In this document: in pieces, positions 1-8,975 of the stretch
How the letters are laid out: every line of letters begins with the position of its first letter
Numbering within the stretch: the first letter of the stretch is position 1
Source: Bradyrhizobium rifense
GTDB taxonomy: Bacteria; Pseudomonadota; Alphaproteobacteria; Rhizobiales; Xanthobacteraceae
Assembly (NCBI RefSeq): GCF_008123425.1
Contig: NZ_VSSS01000002.1
Coordinates: 1-64,000, forward strand
DNA length: 64,000 nt
Reading direction: 5' to 3'
The notes under the pieces: generated by a model
Seen by the model: the letters and a program-made list of their open reading frames with translations, nothing else
The model's database searches: none
Told to the model about the DNA's origin: nothing
Program-made: the position numbers and the translations under genes

Positions 1-312
1 CGGCGCGAGCGCGGTGTCGCGAGCCAATTCCAGTTTGGGCTCGTCGCGGTCAATCTCTGTTTCCCATTCCTCGCGGGCGATCAGTGCGCTGGAGTTGGCT
101 TTAATGGTCTGCAGCCGCTGTGCACCGGCCTGACGTACCCGCACGCTGATGCCATGTTTGCGGAGTACGAAATCATCGGTATCAAAATACACGGAGGTGA
201 GCTCTTGCTTGCGGCTGACATCGTTGGCCTGCTTCTTCAGCCACGGCAGCGCCATCGCCTGCTGCAGACCGCGCTTCGACGTGGCGAGCTTGAGTTCAAT
301 CTCCGCGCCCAC
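1..312 (-). CDS. CYTH domain protein, partial
   Basis: The reading frame is open from a GTG at 312 down to the left edge (104 codons), so the C-terminus lies outside the window. The first residues give the ExExK signature of the CYTH/triphosphate tunnel metalloenzyme fold (EIELKLA), and the frame also carries YFDTDD and RQAG segments typical of the family. These proteins hydrolyse inorganic or organic triphosphates using a divalent metal, and many carry a C-terminal CHAD domain, which could follow here. The GTG start is supported by a strong AGGAGAAGG site just upstream. Confident at family level; the substrate is unknown. Confidence 0.88.
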   Translation of the reverse strand, partial: MGAEIELKLATSKRGLQQAMALPWLKKQANDVSRKQELTSVYFDTDDFVLRKHGISVRVRQAGAQRLQTIKANSSALIAREEWETEIDRDEPKLELARDTALAP

Positions 313-410
313 GGTTCCTTCTCCTTACGATGTATCCAACTTAAACGGCCTTAATCTCTCAAAGCTCCGGTAAGGCTGGATCGTCAGCCGCCAACTAGGC
401 TGTCTCCGGG

Positions 411-572
411 CTAGTGAATATCGTTCAGTGGAAGTCGCAGCTCTGCGGCGCGCTCCTCTCGGTCCTTCTTACGGAACTCATTTTCCCGACGCTCGAAATC
501 GAGCAATTCCTTTCGAGCCTTCTCTAAAAGGCGGTCACGCAGTGCCAGCGTCATTTGTGTGCGTTCAGTCAT
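411..572 (-). CDS. small charged helical protein (53 aa)
   Basis: A 53-codon frame begins with ATG at 572 and ends with TAG at 411. The product is rich in Arg, Glu and Lys with a heptad-like pattern (ARKELLDFERRENEFRKKDR) that suggests a single amphipathic helix or coiled coil. The ribosome-binding site is weak. It lies just upstream of the CYTH gene on the same strand. I do not recognise the family; codon choice and composition favour a real gene, but no function can be assigned. Confidence 0.5.
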   Translation of the reverse strand: MTERTQMTLALRDRLLEKARKELLDFERRENEFRKKDREERAAELRLPLNDIH

Positions 573-1102
573 TGCTTACCCGTCCGCTGTGCCCCAGCGT
601 ATGGCAAAACTGGAGCTCCAAAAAGGTTCATTGGCGGAAGATTACGAATTTATGACGGCATCACCCGTCGAATGGCGCGCCTTGATTGTCCTAGTGGAGA
701 GTCGGTTCGCCAGTACGTGTGAGCATCCTTTGGTTTCCAAAAATGGCTTAATTGCAATATCGGGCAAGGTTTCAAAAACGACAGTCTCATGCCCAATCCG
801 GTCGGAACGGGCTGCCCGCGATAGAGTGGATCAAAATATCTGGCATACGAATACTCTGTGAAAATCTTGCGCAGCTTACCGCTTCGCTGCGCGGCTCCCA
901 CAACAAGCGAGAAGCCTTGATGCGACCGAACGTCTGTTGAGGGCCATTCGGGTTGGTTTGGCGCTCGGACGCAAACTTCCGGTCTACCTCTGTGAGCCGA
1001 CAAATAGCTGCACCACGCTAACGGAAGCGAGAGGTTCGATGACAGTGATTTTAGTTCTTGCACACGGCTCCCGATCGATCGCAGCTTGATCGCGGAGAAA
1101 TC
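573..1102. other. region without a recognisable gene
   Basis: Overlapping reading frames exist on both strands, but none carries a recognisable domain, a convincing ribosome-binding site or consistent codon use. Given the gene fragments immediately downstream, this may be degraded coding DNA. Confidence 0.5.
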
Positions 1103-1325
1103 ATGGTTGCCCTAGTTCGCCTGGCAGGAGCCGCGGCCGTCGTTGGTGTCGGCGTCGCGATCGGCGTGGTTCATTATCTGCGCGGTCCGAGCCCCTTGGA
1201 TTTCAGCGGCGGCGCGAAGGTTGCGCTTGCTGACTACAGGGGAGCCGACCCGACCGGCGTTCCGGCAGACCTCAGCCAGGCCAGCCTAGTCAAACGCGGT
1301 GAATATCTCGCCCGAGGCTGCACCA
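1103..1325 (+). pseudogene. cytochrome c N-terminal fragment
   Basis: The frame starts at ATG 1103 behind a GGAGA site and encodes a membrane anchor or signal (LVRLAGAAAVVGVGVAIGVV), followed by a lead-in ending LVKRGEYLARGC. In c-type cytochromes that partner dehydrogenases this segment comes immediately before the CxxCH haem motif. Here the frame loses similarity right after the first cysteine and runs into a fragment of an unrelated regulator, so no haem site remains. Seen: anchor and pre-haem motif. Inferred: a deletion joined this gene to the downstream AraC fragment. Confidence 0.7.
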
Positions 1326-1367
1326 AATCTAACCGCGTCGCTGTTGTCGCCGACGATGCCGACGACG

Positions 1368-2009
1368 ATGGTGTGGCGGGATGATTGCGCGAAGCTGATT
1401 CTGCTGATCGATCGCGCACGAGTCGAGTTGCGCGCGCAGGAACTCGCGGAGAAGCCGGCCGCCATAGTCGAGTTCGAGCCGGACGTCGATCTTCGCCTGC
1501 CCTTGGGACACATGCTGAGGGCACAGCTCGATTATATCGCTTCGATCGCAGAGGCCGGTGGGCCGACGCAGGGATTGTCGAGGGTTCAGACGGCGGTGAT
1601 GCGGGAGTCTCTGATTGGGCTGCTCCTCTCCGGGCAACGGCACAATCTGAGTGATGCTATCGAAAGCCACTCAACGCACGACACTTTGCCGTCGAGCTAT
1701 CGACGCGCCTGGGATTACCTCGAAGCGCACGCCGCGGAACCTTTCGATCTCGCCAACTTTGCCAGACAAACGGGCATCGGCATCAGATCGCTACAGATCG
1801 GCTTCAAACGTCATTTTGGCGTTTCGATTTCGAAGGCGTTGCAGCATATCCGACTGCGCCAACTCAAAAACAGGCTGTCCAAGGCGAGGCCGGACGATCG
1901 AGTTACGGATATCGCATTCGATCTTGGTTTCGGCCATCTCAGCCGGATGGCGCACGACTATCGTGCCAAGTTCGGCGAGAGTCCGTCTGCAACTTTGCGA
2001 AATCGTCGC
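1368..2009 (+). pseudogene. AraC-family regulator, 5'-truncated
   Basis: The frame encodes the tail of an AraC sensory domain (VWRDDCAKLILLIDRA) and a complete pair of helix-turn-helix motifs: FDLANFARQTGIGIRSLQ, then VTDIAFDLGFGHLSRMAHDY and the terminal FGESPSATLR. The N-terminal effector domain is missing and is replaced by the cytochrome c fragment in another frame. After the last helix the frame stays open to 2363, reading through the tRNA-like fragment, so the natural stop is also lost. Family regulators of this type usually control aromatic or amine catabolism operons; nothing here identifies a target. Confidence 0.75.
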
Positions 2010-2079
2010 GAGCAGATATATCGCACCTTCCATAGCAAGCCGCAGCGCCTTTGGGATGCGCTGCTTTTCCGCCTGAGAT

Positions 2080-2135
2080 GGAGCGCCACCCTCCGAAGGC
2101 AAAGATCACACGTTCGAATCGTTCCGGGCGCGCCA
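2080..2135 (+). other. tRNA-Arg(CCG) 3' fragment, probable attachment site
   Basis: The segment reads like the 3' two thirds of tRNA-Arg: an anticodon arm with CCG (ccctccgaagg), a variable region, a T loop with gttcgaatc, and gggcgcgcca at the end (acceptor strand plus CCA). The 5' half is not recognisable and the T stem is mismatched, so it is not a functional tRNA. It overlaps the 3' end of the recombinase gene on the opposite strand, the expected layout for an element integrated in the 3' end of a tRNA gene. No second copy was noticed in this window. Confidence 0.6.
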
Positions 2136-3744
2136 CTTCGGTACAAAACTGGGCACTCCAAAACCTGCCGTTTTTGCGCCCGAAGCTGCGACGAGCGCAC
2201 GCAGGAGCACGCTTTTCGACCCCATGATGCGAACTTCTTTCGCCCCCACCTCGACGCGTTGTGCGAGCGCGCGGAGATGGTCGCGGCGATAGCCGCCCGT
2301 CTCGGTGCGCATGTGCCTGCGGGCCTGGCTGGCGGGCGAAGCTCTTTAGCACCTGCGGTGTGATGCTCGGCGCAGCCCGATCAAGCGAACCCTCGGCCCG
2401 CTCTGCGTCGGCGCGGGCCTGATCGCGGATGGCCTTCAACTCGGTCACGCGCTCCTTGAGCATCGGATCGGACACATCGGCGATTCCGTTTTCGATGGCG
2501 TCGTAGAGGCGCTTGAGCTTGGCGTCCGCCTCGGCCGCACGCTTGCGCAATTCGGCGATGTGCGCCGTTCGGCGCTTGCCGCGCTCCTCACGGCGGTCGA
2601 GCACGCATGACAGGATGTGCTCGAGACGTTTGGGCTGCAACAGCCGATGCTCGATGTGCTCGGCCACGACACTGTCGAGCTTTTCCATCCGAACGGTCCG
2701 ACCCTTGCAGCCAGTCTCACCCTGCCGAGCCTTGGTGCAGCAGGTGTAATACCTGTATCTGCCGCTCTTCCCGGTCCTCAATGTCATTGCTCCGCCGCAG
2801 GCAGCGCAAAAGCAGATGCCGGTAAGGAGGGTGGGACCGCTCACAACGCGCGGCGCGGTCAGTGTGGGGCTGCGCGTCTTGAGCCGTGTCTGCACGGCCT
2901 CGAACTCGGTGGCGTCAATGATCGGCGGCACGGCCATCTCGACCACCTCCGCCTCTGGCTTTCGCTCGCGTGTTCTCCAGAATTTGGCGTTGAAGCGGTG
3001 GCGGCCGATATACGTGGTTCGGGTGAGAACTTTGTGCACGGCATCGACACCCCAGCGTCCGCCGTCACGCGTTCGAATGCCAGATTCATTCAGATGTTTG
3101 GCAATGGATTTGACGCCCATTGACCCGGAGGAGCCGCTTCCCTCGCGCGTCAGGCGGAAGATCAGCCGCACGGTTTCGGCCTGGATGGGGTCGATCTCCA
3201 GCGTCTTCTTGGTGCGGTGGCCGCGCTGCTCGGTGGCTTCCACGATGCGGTAGCCGATCGGCGGCAGCGCGCCATTCCAGAAGCCCTGGCGCGCATTCTC
3301 CTTCATCGCCCGCAGCGTGTGCTTGGCGTTTTCCTTGGACTGGTATTCATCGAACAGCGCCATGATCTGGCGGATCATGTTGCTCATCGTGTCGTCGCCA
3401 AGCTCCTGCGTGATCGACACCAGGCGCACACCGCTTTTGGCCAGCCGGCGAACGTAAAACTCAAGCTGGAACTGGTCGCGGAAGAAGCGGCTGAAGCTGT
3501 GGACGAGGATCACGTCGAACGCCGGCGGCTTGGTGGTCGCGGCGTCGATCATGCGCTGGAACTCCGGCCGCCGATCGTCGGTCGCAGACGCGCCGGGCTC
3601 GACATAATCGGCGACGATCTCCCACCCCCGCGACGCGCAGTAGCCCTTCGCCTGTCGGCGCTGGTCAGGGATGGAGAGGTCACTGTCAGCCTGCCGCCCC
3701 GTCGAGACCCGGAGATAGAGAGCCGCCCGAACCGCCGCAGTCAT
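2106..3744 (-). pseudogene. large serine recombinase, frameshifted near 3' end
   Basis: The chosen start is ATG 3744, behind AAGGGGGA. Order of domains: an N-terminal resolvase catalytic domain with YLRVSTGRQ (the Ser nucleophile) and HSFSRFFRDQ; a recombinase DNA-binding domain; a zinc ribbon (CFCAACGG ... CCTKARQGETGC); and a long charged coiled coil. Near 2325-2332 a tandem duplication of 4 bp (ctggctgg) shifts the frame. The expected C-terminus, with GYRRDHLRALAQRVEV and ending in WRARNDSNV, continues in another frame to 2106. The catalytic part is intact, so activity is uncertain rather than excluded. It probably mobilised a genomic element using the adjacent tRNA-Arg end. Confidence 0.85.
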
Positions 3745-3757
3745 GCTGATGTCCCCC

Positions 3758-3994
3758 TTAGCCCTCTCCAAATAACTCGTCGAACAGATCGCCGAACCAC
3801 GCTTCGAACACGTCGATCTCAGTTTCAGTCACCGGCACGCCGCTCGGCCAATCATCCGTCACTGTCCATGTCGCCGAAACGCGCTTCGCCCGTCGTCGAC
3901 CAGGATGCGCGGGCGCACGCACATAGTCGTAGAGTTCGTCAAGTAGGGCGCGATCCGGCGGACATCGTAGCTGCGATTTGTGAGGGGGAGCCAT
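3758..3994 (-). CDS. small acidic protein upstream of recombinase
   Basis: A 78-codon frame directly precedes the serine recombinase on the same strand. The product has a basic N-terminal half and an acidic C-terminus (VFEAWFGDLFDELFG). I have no domain assignment. The tight spacing suggests co-transcription and perhaps an accessory role for the recombinase, such as a directionality or regulatory factor, but that is inferred from position only. The ribosome-binding site is poor. Confidence 0.6.
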   Translation of the reverse strand: MAPPHKSQLRCPPDRALLDELYDYVRAPAHPGRRRAKRVSATWTVTDDWPSGVPVTETEIDVFEAWFGDLFDELFGEG

Positions 3995-4683
3995 GGCGCT
4001 ACTGTGGCAAGCTTGGCCGATCCACAGAACGGCCGATGTCTACGCCAAGGCACGCTGCCGCGCTGCGACCTCGCACTTCCTCCGCAGCGCGAGCGCAGTC
4101 CCGCACAGCAAGCCATGAACGCATGGAAGCAAAAAAGCCGGGCCAACGGAGCGCAGTCAAGGCCGCAAGCCGGCGGAGCCGGTCGCGCGCAGCGCGAGCC
4201 TTGACGGCGCACCGTTGGTCCGGCAGCGCCTCCCATGCGATCATGGCCGACATCCTGCCGAAAACGCGCAACAAGACGCTACGCCGCGAACGATGGCGCT
4301 CGGAACGTTGATTTTGAATGCTTTCTCAGTTCGAGCGGCACCAGGCCGCTTCATACGGTGCCGCTGCAGTGCCATCCAAAATAATGTGCAGACAAACACT
4401 TACGACCCCCGACGGCCCGGAGCGACACCGTCGCTTTTATCTTGCCGTCGATCCCAGACCTTGAGACCTTGGTCGGCGCTCTCGGTCCCGCCGTGGCAAT
4501 GTCCGGTGTGGCGGATAGCGGACAAGTGAGCGAGACACGGCAAGATCGTCGTGAATGACCCGCCTCCTCCGACATCGGGACCTGCGCCAAGTCCGTCGCC
4601 ACGACTAAATTGGAGCTTCGTTGAAACGGACTGTGAACCCAAACTCGCTAGAACATTCGCCAAAACGCGACAGGAAAACGCCG
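3995..4683. other. region without a recognisable gene
   Basis: GC-rich DNA with several overlapping frames on both strands and no recognisable protein motif. The Arg/Ala-rich translations in both directions are typical of non-coding high-GC sequence. It separates the recombinase region from the secreted protein gene. Confidence 0.5.
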
Positions 4684-5967
4684 ATGACGAAATTCAGGTT
4701 ACCTGGCCTGTTTGCAGCTTGGACTGCCGCAGTTCTTGCACTGGGATGGTCGAACGCATCGGCGTGCCAGGGCCCGGGATTCCACGGGAGTATTTTCTTC
4801 TCGGAGCAGGGGCTGCCGGAGGTCGGCGGCACCATTGCGGCCTATGTCGAAATCGTCGACCGGCCGCCGCCCGGCACGACCGGCGACAATCCGCAAGCAT
4901 CGTATGCGGTGGTCGCGCACGTAACCAAGGTCGTGAGAGGAAAAATCGATCAGGAATATGTGACCTTGGATACGCAGGCTTCATCTTGCGACCACCCGCC
5001 CAGAGCAGGTGAAAAGGGCCTCATCATCGGCTACGCAAAAACGGACGCGGACTCGAATATCAGGATTCGGACGCTTTCCGAATCGAGGTACGGATTTGGA
5101 TTCAGGATAAATGAAAGAATACGCGCCTGTCCTATGCCGCAGGCTGCCGCTGACGCCTTGATCATCGCCTACGGCACCACCTGGGGAGAGATATATTCGT
5201 CGGTCTCGACAGTTGGACTAGGCAGGGAAACCAGAGCCTCGCGGGTCGTCGTCGAGCCAGGCAGCCGGCCGATTTACGCTATTCTCGGCAGCAGCGGTCC
5301 GCTGATATGGAAAATCGAGGGCGACACTACCCGCATCGACCGCGTCATCCTCGTGACGCCCCCCGGCAGCGAAAGTGCCTTTCCATCCGCAGTTGTCGGT
5401 GTTCCGAAAGACCGAATCGGCTATCTGACATGCCTGCCGATCGCTCGCGGCGGACTGGAGGAAGACACCCTGGCGTATGTCATCCGACGTGAGCTTGGCC
5501 ACATCGACAAGATCGCCGCCGCCCGGTCGACTTACCGTGTCTCGTTGCCGTCGCTCGCGACCACCGATATCAGCTTGTCTCCCACGAAAATTCCGGGCTT
5601 CGAGAAGCTATTCGATATCTCTGAAGTCAATTGGATCGGAGAGCCGAAGGAGTATGATGTAGCTCCGGGAAAATTCGGCATCGCGTCCCTTCTCGAGGAA
5701 GGACGGTTGGTTGAGCTGGACAAAATTCCGGATCCCCTCAAGAAGCGGCACATCCCGGTCTACAAGATCGTAAAACCTGTCAGACGGCTTCCCGCCGGCA
5801 ACAACTATGCGCTCTACGTCCTCGGCTCGGGCATTGCTCTTCCGGAAGACCCCAGATGGTCCTGCATATTCCTTGAGGAAACAGGGAAGCTTGCGCCGGC
5901 ATCGGCCGGACACGAAGGCTGCATGGTCGTCAACATGAACAGCTCCGACGGGCGGGGTCCACAATGA
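4684..5967 (+). CDS. secreted protein of unknown function
   Basis: Starting at ATG 4684 the product (about 427 aa) has a clear signal peptide: MTKFR, then a hydrophobic core and a cleavage region NASACQG. An upstream ATG at 4621 would add 21 charged residues before the signal and is less likely. The first third of the mature part, with SYAVVAHVTKVVRGKI and two cysteines, resembles the extracellular fold of small secreted inhibitor-like domains; the remainder is unfamiliar. Four or more cysteines suggest disulphides in the periplasm. No neighbour on the same strand suggests a role. Confidence 0.8.
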   Translation: MTKFRLPGLFAAWTAAVLALGWSNASACQGPGFHGSIFFSEQGLPEVGGTIAAYVEIVDRPPPGTTGDNPQASYAVVAHVTKVVRGKIDQEYVTLDTQASSCDHPPRAGEKGLIIGYAKTDADSNIRIRTLSESRYGFGFRINERIRACPMPQAAADALIIAYGTTWGEIYSSVSTVGLGRETRASRVVVEPGSRPIYAILGSSGPLIWKIEGDTTRIDRVILVTPPGSESAFPSAVVGVPKDRIGYLTCLPIARGGLEEDTLAYVIRRELGHIDKIAAARSTYRVSLPSLATTDISLSPTKIPGFEKLFDISEVNWIGEPKEYDVAPGKFGIASLLEEGRLVELDKIPDPLKKRHIPVYKIVKPVRRLPAGNNYALYVLGSGIALPEDPRWSCIFLEETGKLAPASAGHEGCMVVNMNSSDGRGPQ

Positions 5968-6441
5968 CCAGGCTTCCCCTCCGTCGTTTCCCGTCCTGCG
6001 GGAAGGATGTCGGCTAGGGAAGACAGCCGCCAGCGAGGCGTAGTGCAGAATCGCAGAATGTCGCAGCTTTGCCGCTTGGAGCGAACGGCGGGCTGCGACA
6101 TCATAGGGGAACAGCGAACGCGTAGTGCCCATCTTCATCGGCCGTGGCGCGCCACTGTACGATTTTGCACGAAATTGTTGCCGATTGGCGCGCAACCGCC
6201 GCATCAAAGCGCCGACGGCGCGCCTCCTTTGTAAATAGGCGCCGAAGTATGACCCCTTCAATGTCATATAGATCAGAAACTTATCGTGCCGATCGGCGTA
6301 AGGACCCCATGCCGAATAACAGTTGGCGCTTGCTCGCGAGGCGGGAGGCTGGCATCGAAGGTCAGATTTGCTGACCTCATAAACGACTCGCATATCGGGA
6401 AAACTTGGCTAGTCTAATGCTTTCCCGCACGGGGGCGTCTC
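5968..6441. other. region without a recognisable gene
   Basis: No frame on either strand shows a recognisable motif. The long minus-strand frame here only extends the antisense of the secreted protein gene. Composition is somewhat less GC-rich near 6230-6300, which may hold promoter sequence for the downstream small genes, but I could not identify a defined site. Confidence 0.45.
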
Positions 6442-6660
6442 ATGTTCGACACAGCCACCACTGCGCTTTTGCGCGCGCTTCTCGACGAGGTTTGCGAGAG
6501 CGTTTCAGCGCGCGAAACCGGAGCGCGCACGCACGTCGCGTCAAAGATCCTGGAAGCCGCGACCCGTGGAGACGTATCGCCCGAAGACCTTAGACGGGTC
6601 GGCCGCGAAGCCCTTTCCGGGCGCCGACCATGTGGCGCTGAAAGCGAGACGCGGCGGTGA
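6442..6660 (+). CDS. small helical protein, paralogue of the 47.6 and 48.2 kb genes
   Basis: 72 aa. The core (LLRALLDEVCESVS, then THVASKILEAATRGD, then a DLRRVGREAL segment) matches the start of the Nudix fusion protein encoded at 46959-47651 and, more distantly, the 71-aa protein at 48030-48245. The pattern is two amphipathic helices with a conserved Asp-Glu-Val/Ile-Cys at the end of the first. Its stop overlaps the GTG start of the next gene by 4 bp, which indicates an operon. Function unknown. Confidence 0.72.
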   Translation: MFDTATTALLRALLDEVCESVSARETGARTHVASKILEAATRGDVSPEDLRRVGREALSGRRPCGAESETRR

Positions 6661-7061
6661 ATTTTCAGGTCACGGTGTTGAAGGTCCTGGTGTCCTACCC
6701 GGACGGATTCGCTGTGATGGACGACATCAAGCGCGACATGGCGATCTTGGCGACCAGCGGCCGGGACTGGGCCGACCGGACCAAGCGGCTGGCTGCGCGC
6801 GTACCGGACCTCGATATATTTTCGCAAGGACTGGTCGGTCGCGAAAGCGGTGGGTGGAAGATCACGGAAAAAGGTCGGACCGTGCTCGAATTCATGGAGG
6901 CGCGCACCGTACTCAATCAATCGGTCGAGACGGCTCAGTCCGAGACGGTCGATGCACACGTGCCCCCTCTGCCGCCGCTCGCGGACCGGGCGAAGCGACG
7001 CCGTGAACGACGCGAGCGCCGCCGTGAAGGACGCGAGCGGGCTCGATCGAACGCGTCTTGA
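6657..7061 (+). CDS. winged-helix-like protein with basic tail
   Basis: 134 aa from a GTG start that overlaps the preceding stop (GTGA). The first 85 residues (VLKVLVSYPDGFAVMDDIKRD ... GWKITEKGRTVLEFM) have the helix and turn spacing of a small winged-helix domain. The C-terminal 30 residues are almost entirely Arg and Glu (RRRERRERRREGRERAR). It may bind nucleic acid; this is inferred from fold resemblance and charge only. Probably translated together with the 6442 gene. Confidence 0.7.
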   Translation: MNFQVTVLKVLVSYPDGFAVMDDIKRDMAILATSGRDWADRTKRLAARVPDLDIFSQGLVGRESGGWKITEKGRTVLEFMEARTVLNQSVETAQSETVDAHVPPLPPLADRAKRRRERRERRREGRERARSNAS

Positions 7062-7234
7062 AGCCGCAAGCGCGTCAGAAGCAACAGGACACACCTCCAC
7101 GCCTGATGAGGATTCGACGGAGAAGGCGTAAGCGGTCGATCCGGCCTCTGCGAAGTATTGCGGAGTTGCATTCGCAATGAAGCTGGCGTCGGTGCGCAGC
7201 AGGAATACAGGCCCGCATCGTCACAGCCCTGACA

Positions 7235-7340
7235 CTACGTTGCTGTCAACGCCTGGTCCAAGTCGGCGATGATGTCATCGATATTTTCGATGCCGAGCGA
7301 AAGCCTGACATACCCTTCTGTAACATTCGTCTTCGACTGT
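7235..7340 (-). pseudogene. Cys/Met-metabolism PLP enzyme, C-terminal scrap
   Basis: Only the last ~30 residues are recognisable: [21 protein letters not shown] matches the very end of trans-sulphuration enzymes (cystathionine gamma-synthase/beta-lyase, O-acetylhomoserine sulphhydrylase). The upstream frame is unrelated and nothing of the PLP-binding lysine region is present. A remnant left by deletion. Confidence 0.7.
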
Positions 7341-7375
7341 ACATCAGCGCTAAGTTGCTTTGCGGGATCGATCCG

Positions 7376-7519
7376 TCGCTCTTCGGCTTCTTGGTGATGC
7401 TCATACTGTTGATTAGAAACCCGAAAGTTATGGGCGAACACGTGGTCCGGCGCTGGCTCTACGCACTTGGTTGGGCATCCGTAGCCTTCTGCATCGTTGG
7501 GATGTTCGCCAGCTTAGTT
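7376..7519 (+). pseudogene. NRAMP-like transporter C-terminal fragment
   Basis: The frame holds two hydrophobic segments separated by a basic loop: [20 protein letters not shown], then a second helix starting [13 protein letters not shown]. The VMGE-x-V-x-x-RWL spacing resembles the last two helices of NRAMP-family metal transporters. No upstream part of the protein is present and the frame abuts the Cys/Met lyase remnant, so this is a fragment. The family call is moderate; it could come from another transporter. Confidence 0.4.
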
Positions 7520-7668
7520 TGTCCTGAACCGGACGCCAAAAATCGAAAATATAAGGGCTGCAGACAATCGCCGCGTCTCCTTGGTCGGCTCCGGGACATC
7601 GCATTCGAACCGCTGCGCCGGTAAGGAACTCCTGCTCGCCGCTCGTCTTGGTTCTGCGGAGGCGCAAA

Positions 7669-7895
7669 TGCCCAAGCTCGAGAACCTGCGCAGCGAAGAA
7701 AGACGTCTTGGCGGCTGGAACATTGCTGCGGCCCTCGGCCTGTTAGCCGTAGCATTGCTGATCGATCGCGGCGCTCCGCCGAACCAAGATGCAGATGACG
7801 CATCGCCGATGCCATCCAAAGAAAAACGCGGCGCTTCCGCGTCCGCCCTATCTACGGAAGCTGAAAACGGCGGGCGCCACGCTAAATCGCCATAG
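7669..7895 (+). CDS. small single-TM protein
   Basis: ATG 7669 follows GGAGG at a good distance. The product (75 aa) has a charged N-terminus, one hydrophobic segment (WNIAAALGLLAVALLI) and a polar Ser/Lys tail. It sits among gene fragments, so it may itself be part of a broken gene. No family recognised. Confidence 0.45.
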
Positions 7896-8133
7896 CGGCC
7901 TTCCTCGCCTCCCTTTCGTATGTGCCCCAGGTCCGCAAGGCGTGGCCTCGCGGCTCGACGGACGATCTTTCTCTCTTCATGCTCGCGACGCTGACTCTCG
8001 GTCTCGGGCTCTGGATCATCTACGGCTCAATCCGGGGCGATTGGATGATCGTGGCCGCGAACGGGTAGGCGCCACGCTCGCGGCCATTGTTCTCGGCTGT
8101 AAGGTCCGCGATCTTAAATCGCGCGGCGGCTGA
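7886..8133 (+). pseudogene. SemiSWEET sugar transporter, no start and frameshifted
   Basis: The frame from 7886 reads as a PQ-loop/SemiSWEET protein: AAFLASLSYVPQVRKAW, then STDDLSLFMLATLTLGLGLW and a YGSIRGDW loop. A stop (TAG) interrupts at about 8066 because one base is missing; shifting the frame restores VGATLAAIVLGCKVRDL up to TGA 8133. The first helix has no start codon and a stop lies directly in frame upstream. Intact SemiSWEETs are three-helix proteins that dimerise to move small sugars; this copy cannot make one. Confidence 0.8.
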
Positions 8134-8305
8134 AGCCTCATCCACCGCCGAGGAGTGCTGATCATAGGGGTCGTCGCCGACCGAAACCACCATTTCAGCA
8201 AATCCGAGCAATGCGATATGCTGGTCCAAGGTCACGGCATCGAAGGTGATGCGCCCGCCGGTGCCTTGCGCTCCCTCACGGCGTTCTGTTCGAAGAGGAG
8301 TTCCT

Positions 8306-8503
8306 ATGCCCTACGCGCTGTTTGAAGACGACCAGAAGCTCAGCAAGGAATTCCCTACCGAGGAAGAGGTTTGGGCTCACGCCGAAGAGGCCGGCCTTGT
8401 TGATTTTGTTGCTGGAAAGACAGTTCTGGAGGATGGGTACACTATTCAGCCGTGCCAGCCAGATGATGAGACCGGCATCCCTGTCCCGCCACCTGGGCTG
8501 TAG
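8306..8503 (+). CDS. small MYALF-type protein (65 aa)
   Basis: ATG 8306 lies behind GAGGAG. The product starts MPYALFEDDQKLSKEFPTEE and includes EEVWAHAEEAGLV. It is a paralogue of the protein at 30874-31077 (MYALFEGERQIGNPF...) and of a broken copy at 61774. The pattern, beta strand then Phe-Pro/Ala-Thr-Glu-x-Glu-Val-Trp helix, suggests a compact single domain. Function unknown. Confidence 0.75.
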   Translation: MPYALFEDDQKLSKEFPTEEEVWAHAEEAGLVDFVAGKTVLEDGYTIQPCQPDDETGIPVPPPGL

Positions 8504-8624
8504 AGGTATCTGACACCCGCTTTGCGGACTTCGGACCCGACATTCTTATTGGTCCGCAAACTGTTTCTATTTGCGGTCAAACCATAAGTCCGCGACGTCT
8601 TTTAGGTGCAAGGCGGGTCGCGGC

Positions 8625-8801
8625 TTAGATCGGCAGGTTGTCGGTCATGCCGGGCGGTAGCTCGCCTTGCGTTGATCGCTCGGCAAGGAGCTGCTTCTCG
8701 GCTTCATACCAGAACGTATCCATCTTCCCGCACGGTTCGCCCGCACCTTTCCAAAGCTCATAGGCGCGCTTGCGGATCTCTTCTTCGCTTAAGTCTGACA
8801 T
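8625..8801 (-). CDS. DUF2934 protein (58 aa)
   Basis: The ATG at 8801 has AAGGGA upstream. The N-terminal half (EEEIRKRAYELWKGAGEPCG, then a WYEAE motif) is the DUF2934 signature: an IRxRAYxLWxxxG helix followed by a Trp-containing helix. These short proteins are widespread in rhizobia and often lie beside stress genes; the biochemical role is unknown. Confidence 0.85.
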   Translation of the reverse strand: MSDLSEEEIRKRAYELWKGAGEPCGKMDTFWYEAEKQLLAERSTQGELPPGMTDNLPI

Positions 8802-8917
8802 CTCAAATTCCCTTGTTGCATGAGGCCCAAGCCGTCAATGGAACGGGAGTTCCTTGTGCAGCATCTGTCGTCCTTCGGACCACGCCGCGAGCCCGCTTAG
8901 AAATCCTTTATAAAATT

Positions 8918-8942
8918 GGAAACGTCGTTTCCTCCGCACGTT
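8918..8942 (+). promoter_or_regulatory. EcfG-type promoter (GGAAA-N16-CGTT)
   Basis: GGAAA at 8918 and CGTT at 8939 are 16 bp apart, close to the EcfG consensus (GGAAC, 16-17 bp, NGTT) with one mismatch in the -35. It lies 34 bp before the ATG of the secreted protein at 8976, in the right orientation. Confidence 0.5.
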
Positions 8943-8975
8943 GGTGACAACAAAACCTACGGAGGAACTTTCATC

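Noticed and set aside
1958..2200. A minus-strand frame containing GAPGTIRTCDLCLRR, often annotated as protein
   Set aside because: It is the translated complement of the tRNA-Arg-like fragment, not a protein.
8840..8853. GGAACGGGAGTTCC palindrome near the DUF2934 gene as an EcfG site or operator
   Set aside because: No NGTT at 16-17 bp on either strand, and no regulator gene nearby to link it to.
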